Origin: Fructilactobacillus hinvesii
GTDB lineage: Bacteria; Bacillota; Bacilli; Lactobacillales; Lactobacillaceae
Assembly: GCF_024029435.1 (NCBI RefSeq)
Contig: NZ_CP097118.1
Span: forward strand, 1-64,000
Direction: 5' to 3'
Length of the DNA: 64,000 nt
Below are positions 44,354 through 54,823 of this stretch, piece after piece. The translations under genes and the position numbers were made by a program. The notes under the pieces are model-generated. The model was not told the origin of the DNA. It made no database searches and saw only the letters and a list, made by a program, of their open reading frames with translations. Numbering within the stretch: the first letter of the stretch is position 1; each line of letters starts with the position of its first letter.

Positions 44354-47300
44354 TTACAAATCAGAAATTTTTACTATACGTGAAAACAATCCGGTTGGGG
44401 ATTGGTAAATAAATTCGGTTTCTGGATCAAATTTAATACCAGCAGTTAACACGAACCTACCCCAATATCTAGACATCCCAATACTAGAAAGATTTGTAAT
44501 TGTAGCATTGGCATGCAATCCAATTAATAAATTATCAATAATCGTTCTCATTTCTTCTAAATTAGATAAATCATTAAATTTAGCTTTAACAGTTAAAATA
44601 TCATCAAAATCATAAGCTTTAAAATAACATTTCCCGGTATCAATAATTTCGTTAAATGCTATGATAAGCTCATCACGACTAACTTCACTTATTTTTTTAT
44701 CTAAAATTTTCATTGTTAAATCAGGCAGCACTAATTGTTGTGCATTATGCTCATAATACTTACTACCTAAAGTAAAGTACGATCCATTTTCCTTAATAAG
44801 CTGATTAATGTAGACCTTATTCTTAATAACGTAATATTCGCTTACTTTACCATTTTTTCCTGTAAACTGTGGTCGAATCGATTTATCAACCATTTCATCG
44901 AACGACATCCCTTGTTGTTGCCATACCAGATTAGAAATTGGTACATTGGCTAAACGATATTCAGATTTTTTCCCTTTAATCGCTTTAACTAGAACCATAA
45001 AAGAAGCTGATTGACTAGTGTATCCTCCATATATTTCACTTGGACGGTTTTTCTTTATATCTATTAATTTATGGCTTTTTTTATCATGTGCAGGTGCTGG
45101 AAAAACCGTTTGCTTAAACAAATTACCATGATTAGTTTCCAGTTCTTTGGTTACTAACATTTTCTTCAATTGATATATCTTACGCATGTATCCTAGCAGT
45201 TGATCAGAATCATTTTTAACGGTTCCGTCTTCATCAATTTTATGTTCTTGCTCAAATCGATACAGGAAGTTAAATTGCTTAAAGTCTTTAATTCCAACCT
45301 TAGCAAAATCCCCATACACAAAATATGGTTTTAGCTTTGGATATTGTTGTAATAACCAGTTTCCCACAAACGCTGATAGATAAGCATCAAAAGCATGGTG
45401 ATAATCATTAACGTTTCGATTTTTATAGAAATTAAACTTGGTTCGCATGTGATGGGTTAAATCAGCTTTGACCGTTACAACATTAGTTTTACCATCATTT
45501 CCATACTGATTCTGTAAAATTTCTGCGACCAGTTTAATAACCTGTCTAGTTTCTACTAGTTGCCGATTAATAAAACGTCCTTGATTATTAAATTTACTAA
45601 TCTTATCGGGAGTTAACGTTAAGTTATTGTACTTTTTCCAAGTCATTAGTCCATGTTCGCGAAGCGTGTTCCAATAACCTTTCATTTTAGGTCCAAAAAT
45701 TTCCCCCGGTAATTGATCAGCTTTCTTAGCTCGATTATTACTCTGAGAAGTTAAAACACGATTATCTAACGAATTATCCAGAATAAACGATTGGGGCAGG
45801 ATGTGGTCAATATCGTACTGAGAGAGCCGATCAATATCTAACGGTTCTCCAGAATAAAGATCCTTCCCTCCTTGCACAAAGTATAGATAAAGTCGGTCGT
45901 TAATCTGTATCTTATCCTTAGTTTTTCCCTTCAATTCTGCTTGGACTGAATCGCTAACTTCGTCCTTCGCTTTTTCAAACATTTGGTTTAATTGACGAGA
46001 ACGTGAATTAATCAGCCGATGATCTTTTTGATCTTCCCGAGCAAATTCAATCATGATGTTGGATGGTGCATAGCCCATGGCCTTTTCGATATCATCCACA
46101 ACTAACAGAACCTGCCGAATGGCCTTTTTATTTTGGGGGGATGTGTATAAATCAGCGATGACATCGAAAACGTTTTGTTTAGCTAGCTTCTCGCCATTAA
46201 ATTCCTGAATTGCTTCCTTAAAACCATCATCAGCTAACGTTTCCATTAAATTCTGATCGGTATTCCACAAAACATCAATTATCCGTTCCCCGTTAGCGTT
46301 CGTAATGCCAGTTAATAGTTGTTGGGATAAACGTCCCCAGCCCTGATACCGATGCTTTACCAGGCGCTCCTTTTGCTCCTGGGTAAGCCAATCAATCGTG
46401 TCTAGCTTTAGCTTAAAAATATGTTCATCTTCAAAAATCGTTGACCATTCAATAATTCGTTCCAAGTCAGCTTGCCGATCTGGATTATCAAGTTGATCGC
46501 CAAAAATCGGCTTAAAATCGTTGTAGGTCCCCAACGTGTTATTAACATTCTTTTGATCGGTCGTTCCAGAAAGATCGGCATCTGTTCCAATCCAACCTTG
46601 GACTTGCATGAAATCAGCAATTCGTTTCAAAGAAACCCGTCTATGGTTTTTATATACCTGATTGAAAATTGCTTGTTTATAATCAGGGTCTAAAGCTACT
46701 TTCTTTCCATTTACGTTAACCTTTAACTTATTTAATTCATTTAGAACCGTAAATTTTTGGTACAACAAACTATTTTTGGGTAAAACCGGCGCCCCAATTA
46801 AATAAGTGTCAGTCGCGGTCATTCGTTTAATAAAATTAGTGGCTGAAGCTGTTTTATCAACTTTTTCTTCAAAGTTCCAAGGTTTAATTTCACCTTGTTC
46901 TTTGCGCTTCATCCAGGCAAACTTTCCATTTTCTTGATTTACCTGGTTAGGATCCACCATCGGGCCTACATAATAAGGGACTCGGAAGGAAATTAAAGCA
47001 TCTAAATAGTCCTTTTCTTTTAATAACCATGGATAGTATCGTCCCTGATTCTCAATAATGGCATCAAGTTCTTGTTGTTGTAATTGATACGGAATCGCTC
47101 CATTTTCCTTAGAGCGCTGTTTCGGCATAAATTGCCCCTTATCAATCGCATTTCTAATTTGAGCAGCCAGAGCAGAGTCGTCCAATTGTTTTTCAACTCG
47201 TTTTGCGAACTCATCCCACGGTATTTTTTTATACTTGCTAACCTCTCCATCGACATAATCAGCATAAGCCTGCTTTAATGCCTTGGCTTGTTGAACTTTT

Positions 47301-48379
47301 CCGGCTTGTTTTAGTTGCTCTGCCATTAGTTTTAATCGGCTTAAATCCTGACGATGTTGATCATAACGCCCTATCATGGCAGCTGAAACACTCTCATGCA
47401 TCGACCCATCTTCTGAATTTTGTAAAATCCCGGCTAAATCAATCGCAAAGTAGAGTTTTTGCAGAATCATTAAAATTTCTTGATCCTCATCCGTAATTTG
47501 CACACCTAAAGCTGCAATTTTATCATCAAAATCATCACTATTGAACGTTAGAGAAAAATCCTTGGGATTTGGAAGATCCTGCATTCCAAAAATTACGTTA
47601 AACTTTGCTTTCAACCCTAAAACTGCCTTAATAATTTCTGTCGCAATTTTTTGATTAACCTGATTCTGATCTTTTGCTCCTCTGACAAAAATTTCACTAG
47701 CGACTTGCTTTTGCCGATCACTTTTAGAATGATCCTTATCAATTAAAGTGGGAACCAATTGATTTACGTCAGTAGTTTTAAGCACTAAACTGTCTCTTTG
47801 CTGCCGTACAAAAATTTCATTTAATCGCTGAAATGCTGACGATAAATCGATGTCACCACTTTTAAATTTGTCAGCGGTCGCTTTATTCAAAAAGTGCCCT
47901 CGGTATTTAATCAAATGATGCACAGCTAAATAAATTAAACGTACGTCAAATTGGTGTTTTTCCGTCGCTAAAGCATGCCGCAAATGATAAATAGTGGGAT
48001 ATTGATGGTGGTAGTCTTGATCAGTAAAATCTGGATCATTAAATAAAATATTTCCCGTAAACTCCTGTTTTTTATTGGGATCCAGTGGTGAAACGTTTGA
48101 TTGCCGTAAGCGCGCATAAAAACTCTGGTCCACTGTTGCAATGGGAGCATCAAAAATTTCCGTCAGTAATCGTAATCGCCACTTGCGCCGTGACAACCGA
48201 CGTCGGGTTGTCCGAAACCCTCGTCGTTCTGCAGCTGACTGCCCTTCTTTAAACAAACGTGTCCCAATTCCATAGTGTCCTTTTACAGACAGCAAATGAT
48301 TATTTTCATCGGTAATTGCCCATCCAATCGAACTTGTTCCAATATCTAAGCCTAAATTGTACGGTACATTTCTTTTCAT
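44354..48379 (-). CDS. cas9: CRISPR-associated endonuclease Cas9 (type II-A)
   Basis: 1341 residues. RuvC-I LGLDIGTSSIGWA (Asp12), Arg-rich bridge helix RRGFRTTRRRLSRRKWRLRLL, RuvC-II IMIEFARE, HNH domain YDIDHILPQS (His near 859) with SLDNRVLTS and SNNRAKK, RuvC-III HHAFDAYLSAF, then the PAM-interacting domain with SQSASFMVLVKAIKGKKSEYRLANV and YWGRFVLTAG. All catalytic residues are present, so it should be active. The start is ATG 48379, five bases after GGAGG; a GTG one codon earlier is too close. First gene of the cas9-cas1-cas2-csn2 operon. Confidence 0.98.
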   Translation of the reverse strand: MKRNVPYNLGLDIGTSSIGWAITDENNHLLSVKGHYGIGTRLFKEGQSAAERRGFRTTRRRLSRRKWRLRLLTEIFDAPIATVDQSFYARLRQSNVSPLDPNKKQEFTGNILFNDPDFTDQDYHHQYPTIYHLRHALATEKHQFDVRLIYLAVHHLIKYRGHFLNKATADKFKSGDIDLSSAFQRLNEIFVRQQRDSLVLKTTDVNQLVPTLIDKDHSKSDRQKQVASEIFVRGAKDQNQVNQKIATEIIKAVLGLKAKFNVIFGMQDLPNPKDFSLTFNSDDFDDKIAALGVQITDEDQEILMILQKLYFAIDLAGILQNSEDGSMHESVSAAMIGRYDQHRQDLSRLKLMAEQLKQAGKVQQAKALKQAYADYVDGEVSKYKKIPWDEFAKRVEKQLDDSALAAQIRNAIDKGQFMPKQRSKENGAIPYQLQQQELDAIIENQGRYYPWLLKEKDYLDALISFRVPYYVGPMVDPNQVNQENGKFAWMKRKEQGEIKPWNFEEKVDKTASATNFIKRMTATDTYLIGAPVLPKNSLLYQKFTVLNELNKLKVNVNGKKVALDPDYKQAIFNQVYKNHRRVSLKRIADFMQVQGWIGTDADLSGTTDQKNVNNTLGTYNDFKPIFGDQLDNPDRQADLERIIEWSTIFEDEHIFKLKLDTIDWLTQEQKERLVKHRYQGWGRLSQQLLTGITNANGERIIDVLWNTDQNLMETLADDGFKEAIQEFNGEKLAKQNVFDVIADLYTSPQNKKAIRQVLLVVDDIEKAMGYAPSNIMIEFAREDQKDHRLINSRSRQLNQMFEKAKDEVSDSVQAELKGKTKDKIQINDRLYLYFVQGGKDLYSGEPLDIDRLSQYDIDHILPQSFILDNSLDNRVLTSQSNNRAKKADQLPGEIFGPKMKGYWNTLREHGLMTWKKYNNLTLTPDKISKFNNQGRFINRQLVETRQVIKLVAEILQNQYGNDGKTNVVTVKADLTHHMRTKFNFYKNRNVNDYHHAFDAYLSAFVGNWLLQQYPKLKPYFVYGDFAKVGIKDFKQFNFLYRFEQEHKIDEDGTVKNDSDQLLGYMRKIYQLKKMLVTKELETNHGNLFKQTVFPAPAHDKKSHKLIDIKKNRPSEIYGGYTSQSASFMVLVKAIKGKKSEYRLANVPISNLVWQQQGMSFDEMVDKSIRPQFTGKNGKVSEYYVIKNKVYINQLIKENGSYFTLGSKYYEHNAQQLVLPDLTMKILDKKISEVSRDELIIAFNEIIDTGKCYFKAYDFDDILTVKAKFNDLSNLEEMRTIIDNLLIGLHANATITNLSSIGMSRYWGRFVLTAGIKFDPETEFIYQSPTGLFSRIVKISDL

Positions 48380-48576
48380 CACGGCCTCCTAATTAAATAA
48401 TAATATTATTATATCATTATTCAAAAAATAACCCAGTCGTTTAACTACTTCATTCATCAGTTTGTCATTCATAAAATCCCAATTGACGCTTGTTTCATTA
48501 AATTCTAAAATAAGAGCAGTCTTAACAAAATTTTAAAAATTACCGGTCGATATTCTGACAGGAAAGTGGGTTTACG

Positions 48577-49890
48577 ATGGCCAAAGTTCGATCATTCAAG
48601 TTATTATTTCTTTCGTTCATAATCTGTTTTAGCTTCAGCGGGACAATCATCACTGGTCATGCAGCGGTCAATGAGCAAGATCTTCCTTTGACCGACCAAA
48701 CGGTTCATTCCCAGACTAAGGGAGCCGTTGCCATTGATGCTGATAACGGTCAAATTTTATATGGCAAAAATTCAAATCAACGTCTCCCAATTGCCTCTGT
48801 CAGTAAACTAGTTACGCTAGTCATCGTCCGCCAAAGAATCCATGATCACCAACTTGATTGGAATACCAAGGTTCCGATTGGTCGTGCCGTTGCCACTTTA
48901 AGTCAGAATCCTTTGTTTACCAACGTTCCCCTTCAGGCAGGTCAAACATATACCGTCAAGCAGCTGTACAACGCTAGCTTAGTAACATCCGCTAATGCTG
49001 CCGCCATGGCCCTTGGTAATTACATTGCTGGTCCAAACGGTGACTTTGGGCAAATCATGCGACAAACGGTAGCCAAATGGGGAATTAAGAACGCTCCGCT
49101 TTATAATGCTTGCGGTTTAACTAATCGAGAATTGGGCTCTTTAGGAGATGATAAGCTTAGTGGTTCTACTGAAAATAAACTATCCGCCACAGAAACGGCT
49201 CTCGTTGCTCAAAAGCTTTATCGATTAGATCCAACCATTGTGCAAACCACTTCTTTAAGTCAAATTAGTTGGAATGGGATTCCAGAGCCAGCTACCAATC
49301 ATCTGGTTGGTAGGCACGCTGGCTTTACAGTAGATGGCTTCAAAACTGGGACGAGCAATACGGTTGGAGAAAACTTAGTCGCAACCGCAACGAAAGGAAA
49401 GCAGCGCGTTATTACCGTTGTCATTGGAGCTTCCGTCGGACAACGAAACCTCCAAACCGTTAAAATTCTTAACGGACTCAATCAGCTCAAGGTGGTCACG
49501 CCCAACCGTCACATGCTTCCGTACCAAACTCTGCCGGTGATTAACGGGAAACAACCAACCGTTTCATTAGGATTTAATAATCCACCGCATTATTGGTTAC
49601 GCCATTCAGACCAATTAAAAAGTCGCCTAGAGCCTAACGACGGGTTGAAACAGTTCTTCACGCCGTTAGCTCCCCTTCAAAAGGGACAGCCATTTGGTCA
49701 CTTAATCGTGACAGCACCCCACCTACAGTTTCTCCGTTCTCATTCCTCATCCGTTCCGGTAATCTTTACCAGTTCCGATGCAATTGCTTGGGGACGCCTC
49801 CTGTGGGGATTAATCGAACTGATTATCATTCTGGCCGGCTTGGGCTACTTCGTCATCTGGCTCAGAACACGTTATACGCCCCGCCATTAA
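48577..49890 (+). CDS. dacA: Serine-type D-alanyl-D-alanine carboxypeptidase (PBP5-like)
   Basis: 437 residues. Signal peptide (1-30) followed by the penicillin-binding active site: SxxK in ASVSKLVTL, SxN in VTSANAAAMAL and KTGTSN. The C-terminus has a membrane helix (about 410-430) and a short basic tail, so it is anchored on the outer membrane face. It trims the terminal D-Ala of peptidoglycan stem peptides. GAAAG is the nearest site to ATG 48577. Confidence 0.94.
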   Translation: MAKVRSFKLLFLSFIICFSFSGTIITGHAAVNEQDLPLTDQTVHSQTKGAVAIDADNGQILYGKNSNQRLPIASVSKLVTLVIVRQRIHDHQLDWNTKVPIGRAVATLSQNPLFTNVPLQAGQTYTVKQLYNASLVTSANAAAMALGNYIAGPNGDFGQIMRQTVAKWGIKNAPLYNACGLTNRELGSLGDDKLSGSTENKLSATETALVAQKLYRLDPTIVQTTSLSQISWNGIPEPATNHLVGRHAGFTVDGFKTGTSNTVGENLVATATKGKQRVITVVIGASVGQRNLQTVKILNGLNQLKVVTPNRHMLPYQTLPVINGKQPTVSLGFNNPPHYWLRHSDQLKSRLEPNDGLKQFFTPLAPLQKGQPFGHLIVTAPHLQFLRSHSSSVPVIFTSSDAIAWGRLLWGLIELIIILAGLGYFVIWLRTRYTPRH

Positions 49891-49894
49891 ATGA

Positions 49895-49945
49895 AACTAA
49901 AAACGGATTCTTCCAATTATTACTGGGAAGAATCCGTTTTTAGTT
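49895..49945. terminator. Bidirectional terminator
   Basis: Perfect 20-base arms (AACTAAAAACGGATTCTTCC and its complement) at 49895-49914 and 49926-49945, between the convergent dacA and alpha/beta hydrolase genes. The hydrolase stop lies at its right edge. Confidence 0.9.
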
Positions 49946-50708
49946 AGAATAATGTTCGTAAAAAAGTAGTTAAATCGGCATAAAAACGATCTGTTTCATC
50001 AATCATCAAATTATGACCGGAATTTTGGTAGTGCTTTAATTTTAAATTAAGATAATGTCCGCGGAGTCTTTCCACGTCCTGATTTCCTACGATATTATCA
50101 TATTTACCAACCAAGGCAGTGGTAGCTAACTTAGACTTTTGTCCCCTTAAATCTGGTAATTCGTAACGAATGGACTGCAGCGCACGCGTTAACACTGGAC
50201 TTTGATTTTGTGTCATTACGGTAGCAATCTGTTGCTGATAATACCGATATTTTAGTTGATTGAGGACCACGTTCACGTTTGCAAAATCAGCACTAAATTG
50301 AGTTACATCTGGGCTTACGTAGGTGTGTTGTAATTGGGCTAACTTTCGTTTGGAAGTTGCAGGCACTACCATTGGGACAACTAACAACTGCGCCACTAAT
50401 TCCTGGGGAAAATAGTTAACTAATCTTGTTGCTAGGTAGCCACCATATGATTGTCCTAATACGACAAATTTGGATAACTGCAACGCCTTAATAACTTCAA
50501 CTACCATTTGTAAAGTCTTCGCTGAATTAATAAACAATTGATCACGTGATTTCCCCATTCCTGGTAAATCGATATAAATTCGTTGATAAGCAACGGATTG
50601 ATTCTGAAAAAAGGGTTCCAGGAGTGGCATCAGGCTAGAGCTATCTAGTTCATATCCATGCAATAAGACCACGGGAAATCCCTGTCCTACAGTCATAAAG
50701 TTTAGCAT
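49944..50708 (-). CDS. Alpha/beta hydrolase
   Basis: 254 residues. HGYELDSSSLMPLL oxyanion region, nucleophile elbow GQSYGGYLA (Ser near 100) and a C-terminal GHNLMID with the catalytic His. The acid is probably the Asp in GKYDNIVG. No signal peptide. The substrate cannot be told; it resembles esterases and proline iminopeptidase-like enzymes. GGAG lies eight bases before ATG 50708. Confidence 0.93.
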   Translation of the reverse strand: MLNFMTVGQGFPVVLLHGYELDSSSLMPLLEPFFQNQSVAYQRIYIDLPGMGKSRDQLFINSAKTLQMVVEVIKALQLSKFVVLGQSYGGYLATRLVNYFPQELVAQLLVVPMVVPATSKRKLAQLQHTYVSPDVTQFSADFANVNVVLNQLKYRYYQQQIATVMTQNQSPVLTRALQSIRYELPDLRGQKSKLATTALVGKYDNIVGNQDVERLRGHYLNLKLKHYQNSGHNLMIDETDRFYADLTTFLRTLF

Positions 50709-50791
50709 TTATTATTCTCCATCAATTCGTTCCAAATCATTAATTAATCGCATTATATCATTTTGGGATTTCAAATTTTCCCTTAATAACC

Positions 50792-50832
50792 AAAAGCCTC
50801 CTGACTAGCAATTCCTAGTCAGGAGGCTTTTT
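50792..50832 (-). terminator. Terminator of adhE
   Basis: Perfect 16-base inverted repeat AAAAGCCTCCTGACTA / TAGTCAGGAGGCTTTT with a nine-base loop, just after the adhE stop. It is probably usable in both directions; the longer T run is on the plus strand. Confidence 0.85.
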
Positions 50833-50842
50833 TTAGTTAAAC

Positions 50843-53461
50843 CTAAACTTCTTTATCAGTTTCCGTTTCCACTCCGATTCCATCATACTCATCCAAAATA
50901 ATGTCTTTCAAATCAGCAATCAATGGTTCCTTCGGGTTGGCAGTTGTACATTGGTCCCCGTAAGCTAATTCAGCTAACCGTTGTGCTTTGTCTTCCAGTT
51001 CTTTGCGGTCCACGCCTTGGGCTTTCAGGCTCAGGGTTACGCCAACTGAGTGAGCTAAGTCGATCACTTTGTGAACCAAAGCTTCCTTCAGTTCTTCGTT
51101 GGTGTTTCCTTCTAAGCCAACGTAGCGCGCAATTTCTGCGTAGTCTTGATCAGCCCGGAAGGATTCGTACTTCGGCCACGTTGCAATCTTCTTCGGTTGT
51201 TTGAAGTTGTACCGAATGACGTGTGGCAGGGTGATGGCAATCGCAATTCCGTGGGTAATCCCGAATTGACCCCCGAGTTTATGGGCAATTGAGTGAGTAA
51301 TTCCCAAGAAGGCATTCGCAAAAGCCATTCCGGCAATCGTAGAAGCGGTATGCATCTTGTCACGGGCTTCCATGTCACCGTTGTAAGAAGCAGTCAAGTT
51401 ATCAAAAATCATCTTAATTGCTTGCAGTGATAACGGCCGGGTGTAATCAGAAGCCATTACCGAAACGTATGATTCAATGGCGTGGGTCAAAGCATCCAAT
51501 CCAGAAGCGGCAATTGTGCTCTTTGGCACCGTCTTCACAAATTGTGGATCAATGATTGCCACATCTGGAGTTAAGGCATAGTCAGCCAGTGGGTACTTAA
51601 TGTGTAACTTGGCATCCGTAATAACGGAGAATGGGGTTACTTCAGACCCAGTTCCAGACGTACTTGGAATGGCAACCATCTTCGATTTGCTTGGTTTTTC
51701 GAAGCGGTAAGCCCGTTTCCGAATGTCCAAGAATTTTTGCTTAGCTCCAAAGAAGTCCGTTTCGGAGTTTTCGTAGATTAACCACATCATCTTAGCAGCA
51801 TCCAGAGGTGATCCTCCACCAAGGGCAATAATCGTATCAGGTTGGAAGCCCCGCATTTGCATTACTCCGGCATCCACCGTTTCCGTCGTTGGTTCGCCGT
51901 GAATGTCATCGAAGATGTAGTATTGAACCCCATCGTCGCGGGCGTTCAGTTCATCGAGCACCTTGTCAACGTAGTGGTATTTAACCATGGATGGACTCGT
52001 AACAATAAAGGCTTTTTGAATGTCCGGCATGTCCTTTAGGTAACGCACGGAGTTCTTTTCGAAGTAAATTTTTGGTAGTTTAATCCATTGCATGTTATTT
52101 CTTCTCTTTGCGATTGTTTTAATGTTCAACAGGTCGTAATCCGTAACGTTATGTGAAATTGAGTTTTGCCCCCATGATCCAGTTCCTAAGGTTAAGGAAG
52201 GCGTCATGTTGTTGTACAGGTTCCCAATTCCTCCTAACCCAGATGGTGAGTTCACGATCACCCGGGAAGCCTTTACGGAAACTCCAAATTTCGTTGCCAA
52301 TTCTTCGTTAGTAGTTTGAATGGCAGCCGTGTGTCCTAATCCACCGTAGTCTAACAGTTTGTTGACAATCTCAAAGGCCTCTTCATGCCCTTTCGCACGG
52401 TAAACCGAAATCACAGGAGATAATTTTTCTCCAGACATTGGGTACTTCGGTCCAATTCCGGTCATTTCTACGGCTAAGACCTGGGTGTCCTTTGGAATCT
52501 GGATCCCAGCCATGTCAGCGATTTGTTGAGCAGTAGCCCCAGCGATTGGTCCTTTAACACTCAAGCGCGTGCTATCGAACATAGCATCAGTTAACTGTTG
52601 TTGTTCCTTTTCGGGAACAAAGTAAACCCGGTTGCGTTCCAGCTGTTCTTTCACGTCGTCATAAATCACGTCGTCAATCACAGCACTGTTTTCCGTAGCA
52701 CAAATCATCCCGTTATCAAACGTCTTGGATAAGACGATGTCGTTCACAGCTTCTGGAATCTTGGCCGTCTTTTCAATGTAAACCGGACCGTTCCCAGGAC
52801 CAACCCCTAAGGCTGGTTTCCCGGTGGAGTAAGCAGCCTTAACCAGACCAGGACCACCCGTAGCTAAGGTACAAGCTACGCCAGGGTGCTTAATCAAAGC
52901 GTTCGTAGCTTCTCGGCTTGGTTCTTCAATCCATTGAATACAGTCCTTAGGAGCCCCAGCGGCTACGGCAGCATCGCGCATGATCCGTGCTGCTTCAATT
53001 GAGGATTGTAAGGCTTGTGGGTGCAAACTAAAGATAATGGCATTCCGTGTCTTCATTGAGATAATCGATTTAAATAACGTCGTTGAAGTTGGGTTCGTTA
53101 CGGGAGTAATTCCTGCAATCACTCCCAGTGGTTCTGCCACTTTAATCAAATCTTCTTCTGAATTTTCGTCAATCACACCAACCGTTTTGTCGTTGCGTAT
53201 GCTGTGCCAGATTTCTTCGGTCGCAAAAAGGTTCTTAATCGCCTTATCTTCGGCCACTCCCCGTCCGGTTTCTTCGTAAGCCATTTTACCAAGCCGTTGG
53301 TGGGCATCGACCCCGGCAATTACCATGGCGTGCGTAATTTCATCCACTTTAGCTTGGTCAAAGTGACTCATTTCGTCTAAGGCAACGTGCGCCTTTTTCA
53401 CCATTTTATCAATGGTAGCGTCAATTGCTTTGGTTTCTTTTGCTTCTTTTTTGTCAGACAT
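50843..53461 (-). CDS. adhE: Bifunctional acetaldehyde-CoA/alcohol dehydrogenase AdhE
   Basis: 872 residues, the usual AdhE size. The N-terminal aldehyde dehydrogenase part has the catalytic Cys in FDNGMICATENSAV. The C-terminal iron-dependent alcohol dehydrogenase has GGGSPLDAAKMMWL and GITHSIAHKLGGQFGITHGIA. It reduces acetyl-CoA to ethanol and regenerates NAD+, the key redox sink of heterofermenters. The start is ATG 53461, seven bases after GGAGG. It follows adhP by 85 bases and may be read from the adhP promoter as well as its own. Confidence 0.97.
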   Translation of the reverse strand: MSDKKEAKETKAIDATIDKMVKKAHVALDEMSHFDQAKVDEITHAMVIAGVDAHQRLGKMAYEETGRGVAEDKAIKNLFATEEIWHSIRNDKTVGVIDENSEEDLIKVAEPLGVIAGITPVTNPTSTTLFKSIISMKTRNAIIFSLHPQALQSSIEAARIMRDAAVAAGAPKDCIQWIEEPSREATNALIKHPGVACTLATGGPGLVKAAYSTGKPALGVGPGNGPVYIEKTAKIPEAVNDIVLSKTFDNGMICATENSAVIDDVIYDDVKEQLERNRVYFVPEKEQQQLTDAMFDSTRLSVKGPIAGATAQQIADMAGIQIPKDTQVLAVEMTGIGPKYPMSGEKLSPVISVYRAKGHEEAFEIVNKLLDYGGLGHTAAIQTTNEELATKFGVSVKASRVIVNSPSGLGGIGNLYNNMTPSLTLGTGSWGQNSISHNVTDYDLLNIKTIAKRRNNMQWIKLPKIYFEKNSVRYLKDMPDIQKAFIVTSPSMVKYHYVDKVLDELNARDDGVQYYIFDDIHGEPTTETVDAGVMQMRGFQPDTIIALGGGSPLDAAKMMWLIYENSETDFFGAKQKFLDIRKRAYRFEKPSKSKMVAIPSTSGTGSEVTPFSVITDAKLHIKYPLADYALTPDVAIIDPQFVKTVPKSTIAASGLDALTHAIESYVSVMASDYTRPLSLQAIKMIFDNLTASYNGDMEARDKMHTASTIAGMAFANAFLGITHSIAHKLGGQFGITHGIAIAITLPHVIRYNFKQPKKIATWPKYESFRADQDYAEIARYVGLEGNTNEELKEALVHKVIDLAHSVGVTLSLKAQGVDRKELEDKAQRLAELAYGDQCTTANPKEPLIADLKDIILDEYDGIGVETETDKEV

Positions 53462-53494
53462 GTTCTTTCCTCCGGTTACTTTCATGTTCTGCAG

Positions 53495-53522
53495 GTTCTA
53501 GTCCACTTCCCAGTTGGACCAG
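53495..53522 (-). other. Hairpin in the adhP-adhE spacer
   Basis: Imperfect inverted repeat TCTGGTCCA / TGGACTAGA in the 85-base spacer between adhP and adhE, without a T run. It could be an mRNA processing or stability element separating the two genes. Confidence 0.4.
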
Positions 53523-53546
53523 ACTGTTTGCCGGTTATTAATTTAC

Positions 53547-54575
53547 TTAGACCGTTTGCCCGGTAAAGTCAAAGACGACCCGGCCCACGATCTTACCGGC
53601 CTTCATATCATCAATGACATGGTTAATGTTTTCCAGTTTGTCAGTTTTAACGATTGGTTTCACTTCGCCAGCAGCCCCAAATTCGAAGGTTTCCCGTAAA
53701 TCTTCACGGGTTCCTACTAACGAACCAGCCACCTTAATCCCGTCTAAAACGGTCTTATCAATGTTTAAGGCCATGTCACCCTTGGGTAAGGCCACGGCAA
53801 CCAACGTTCCGTTCGGAGCTAAAGCGTTAACCGCGTTGGTAAAGGCCGTCGCACTAACCGCCGTAACGATGGAAGCGTCCACTCCGCCATCAGTGGCTTT
53901 GATAATTTGGTCGGTTGCATCGTCATCGTGCCGGTTAATGACCACATCTGCCCCGTTTTCCTTAGCGGCTTCTAGCTTGGCTGGATCACCGTCGGTAACC
54001 ACTACCCGAGCACCAAAAACGTGTTTAGCGAGTTGGACGGCTAGATTTCCTAGTCCCCCGGCTCCGACAATTTCGACCCAGTCTCCAGGCTTTGTGTCAC
54101 CTTCCTTGAGGGCCTTGTAGGTGGTTACCCCAGCGCAGGTCAAGGAGGTGGCCTGGACGGGATCTAATTCATCCGGAACCTTAACCGCGTACTTAGCATC
54201 CACGATGCATTCCTCAGCCATGGCTCCATCCACGCTAAAGCCGGCGTTCTTTACGTTCCGGCAGAGGGTTTCGTTTCCAGTGACACAGTACCGACAGGTG
54301 CCGTCCGCTGAGTAGAACCACGCAATTGACACCCGATCACCGATTTTTAAGTTATCCACGTCTTTACCAACCTGGATTACCTTACCGACCCCTTCGTGAC
54401 CAATAATTCGCCCTGGCACCTCGCCAAAGTCCCCAGCGGCCACGTGTAAATCCGTGTGACATAATCCACAATATTCAATTTTAACTAATGCTTCATGATC
54501 TTCGATGGGACGTAACTGAACGTCTTTGACGTCTACGTATCCATCTGAGTTCGGATGCACAACTGCTGCTTTCAT
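53547..54575 (-). CDS. adhP: Zinc-dependent alcohol dehydrogenase AdhP
   Basis: 342 residues. Catalytic zinc ligands in [11 protein letters not shown] and GHEGVGKVI, a cysteine cluster [12 protein letters not shown] for the structural zinc, and Rossmann motif [15 protein letters not shown]. It reduces acetaldehyde to ethanol with NADH. It lies upstream of adhE in the same orientation, behind a strong promoter with a Rex-like operator. Confidence 0.96.
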   Translation of the reverse strand: MKAAVVHPNSDGYVDVKDVQLRPIEDHEALVKIEYCGLCHTDLHVAAGDFGEVPGRIIGHEGVGKVIQVGKDVDNLKIGDRVSIAWFYSADGTCRYCVTGNETLCRNVKNAGFSVDGAMAEECIVDAKYAVKVPDELDPVQATSLTCAGVTTYKALKEGDTKPGDWVEIVGAGGLGNLAVQLAKHVFGARVVVTDGDPAKLEAAKENGADVVINRHDDDATDQIIKATDGGVDASIVTAVSATAFTNAVNALAPNGTLVAVALPKGDMALNIDKTVLDGIKVAGSLVGTREDLRETFEFGAAGEVKPIVKTDKLENINHVIDDMKAGKIVGRVVFDFTGQTV

Positions 54576-54618
54576 GATTCATTCCCCTTTCCAAACCAAA
54601 CCTTTACTTTACGAATTC

Positions 54619-54647
54619 ATTATATTGTTACAATATTCACATGTCAA
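54619..54647 (-). promoter_or_regulatory. adhP promoter with Rex-like operator in the spacer
   Basis: Perfect -35 TTGACA (54642-54647), 17-base spacer, perfect -10 TATAAT (54619-54624) on the minus strand. The 18 bases 54625-54642 read TTGTTA-N6-TCACAT, ten of twelve consensus positions of the Rex operator TTGTGA-N6-TCACAA. Rex is the NADH-sensing repressor that commonly controls alcohol dehydrogenase genes. Confidence 0.75.
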
Positions 54648-54743
54648 CAAAAAAAACCACTTTTTTTCATTAAAAAAAGCTTAAGTAATCCGCCAATCGT
54701 TGCAATCACCGCTTTATCATACCCAATCGGGTAAAATTTAATT

Positions 54744-54761
54744 TTGTGTGAAGATACACAA
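54744..54761. promoter_or_regulatory. Second Rex-like palindrome or weak terminator
   Basis: TTGTGT-N6-ACACAA, extending to TTTTGTGT/ACACAAAA. It lies about 120 bases upstream of the operator in the adhP promoter and just past the tRNA-Pro terminator. It could bind Rex or act as a second terminator. Confidence 0.4.
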
Positions 54762-54777
54762 AAGCATCCAAATAAAA

Positions 54778-54809
54778 AGAGTGCCGTTCGTAATTACAAA
54801 CGTCACTCT
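54778..54809 (-). terminator. Terminator of tRNA-Pro
   Basis: Stem AGAGTG(C)CGTT / AACG(T)CACTCT with a nine-base loop and a T run on the minus strand, 15 bases past the tRNA. Confidence 0.7.
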
Positions 54810-54823
54810 CACTGTTATTCTAA

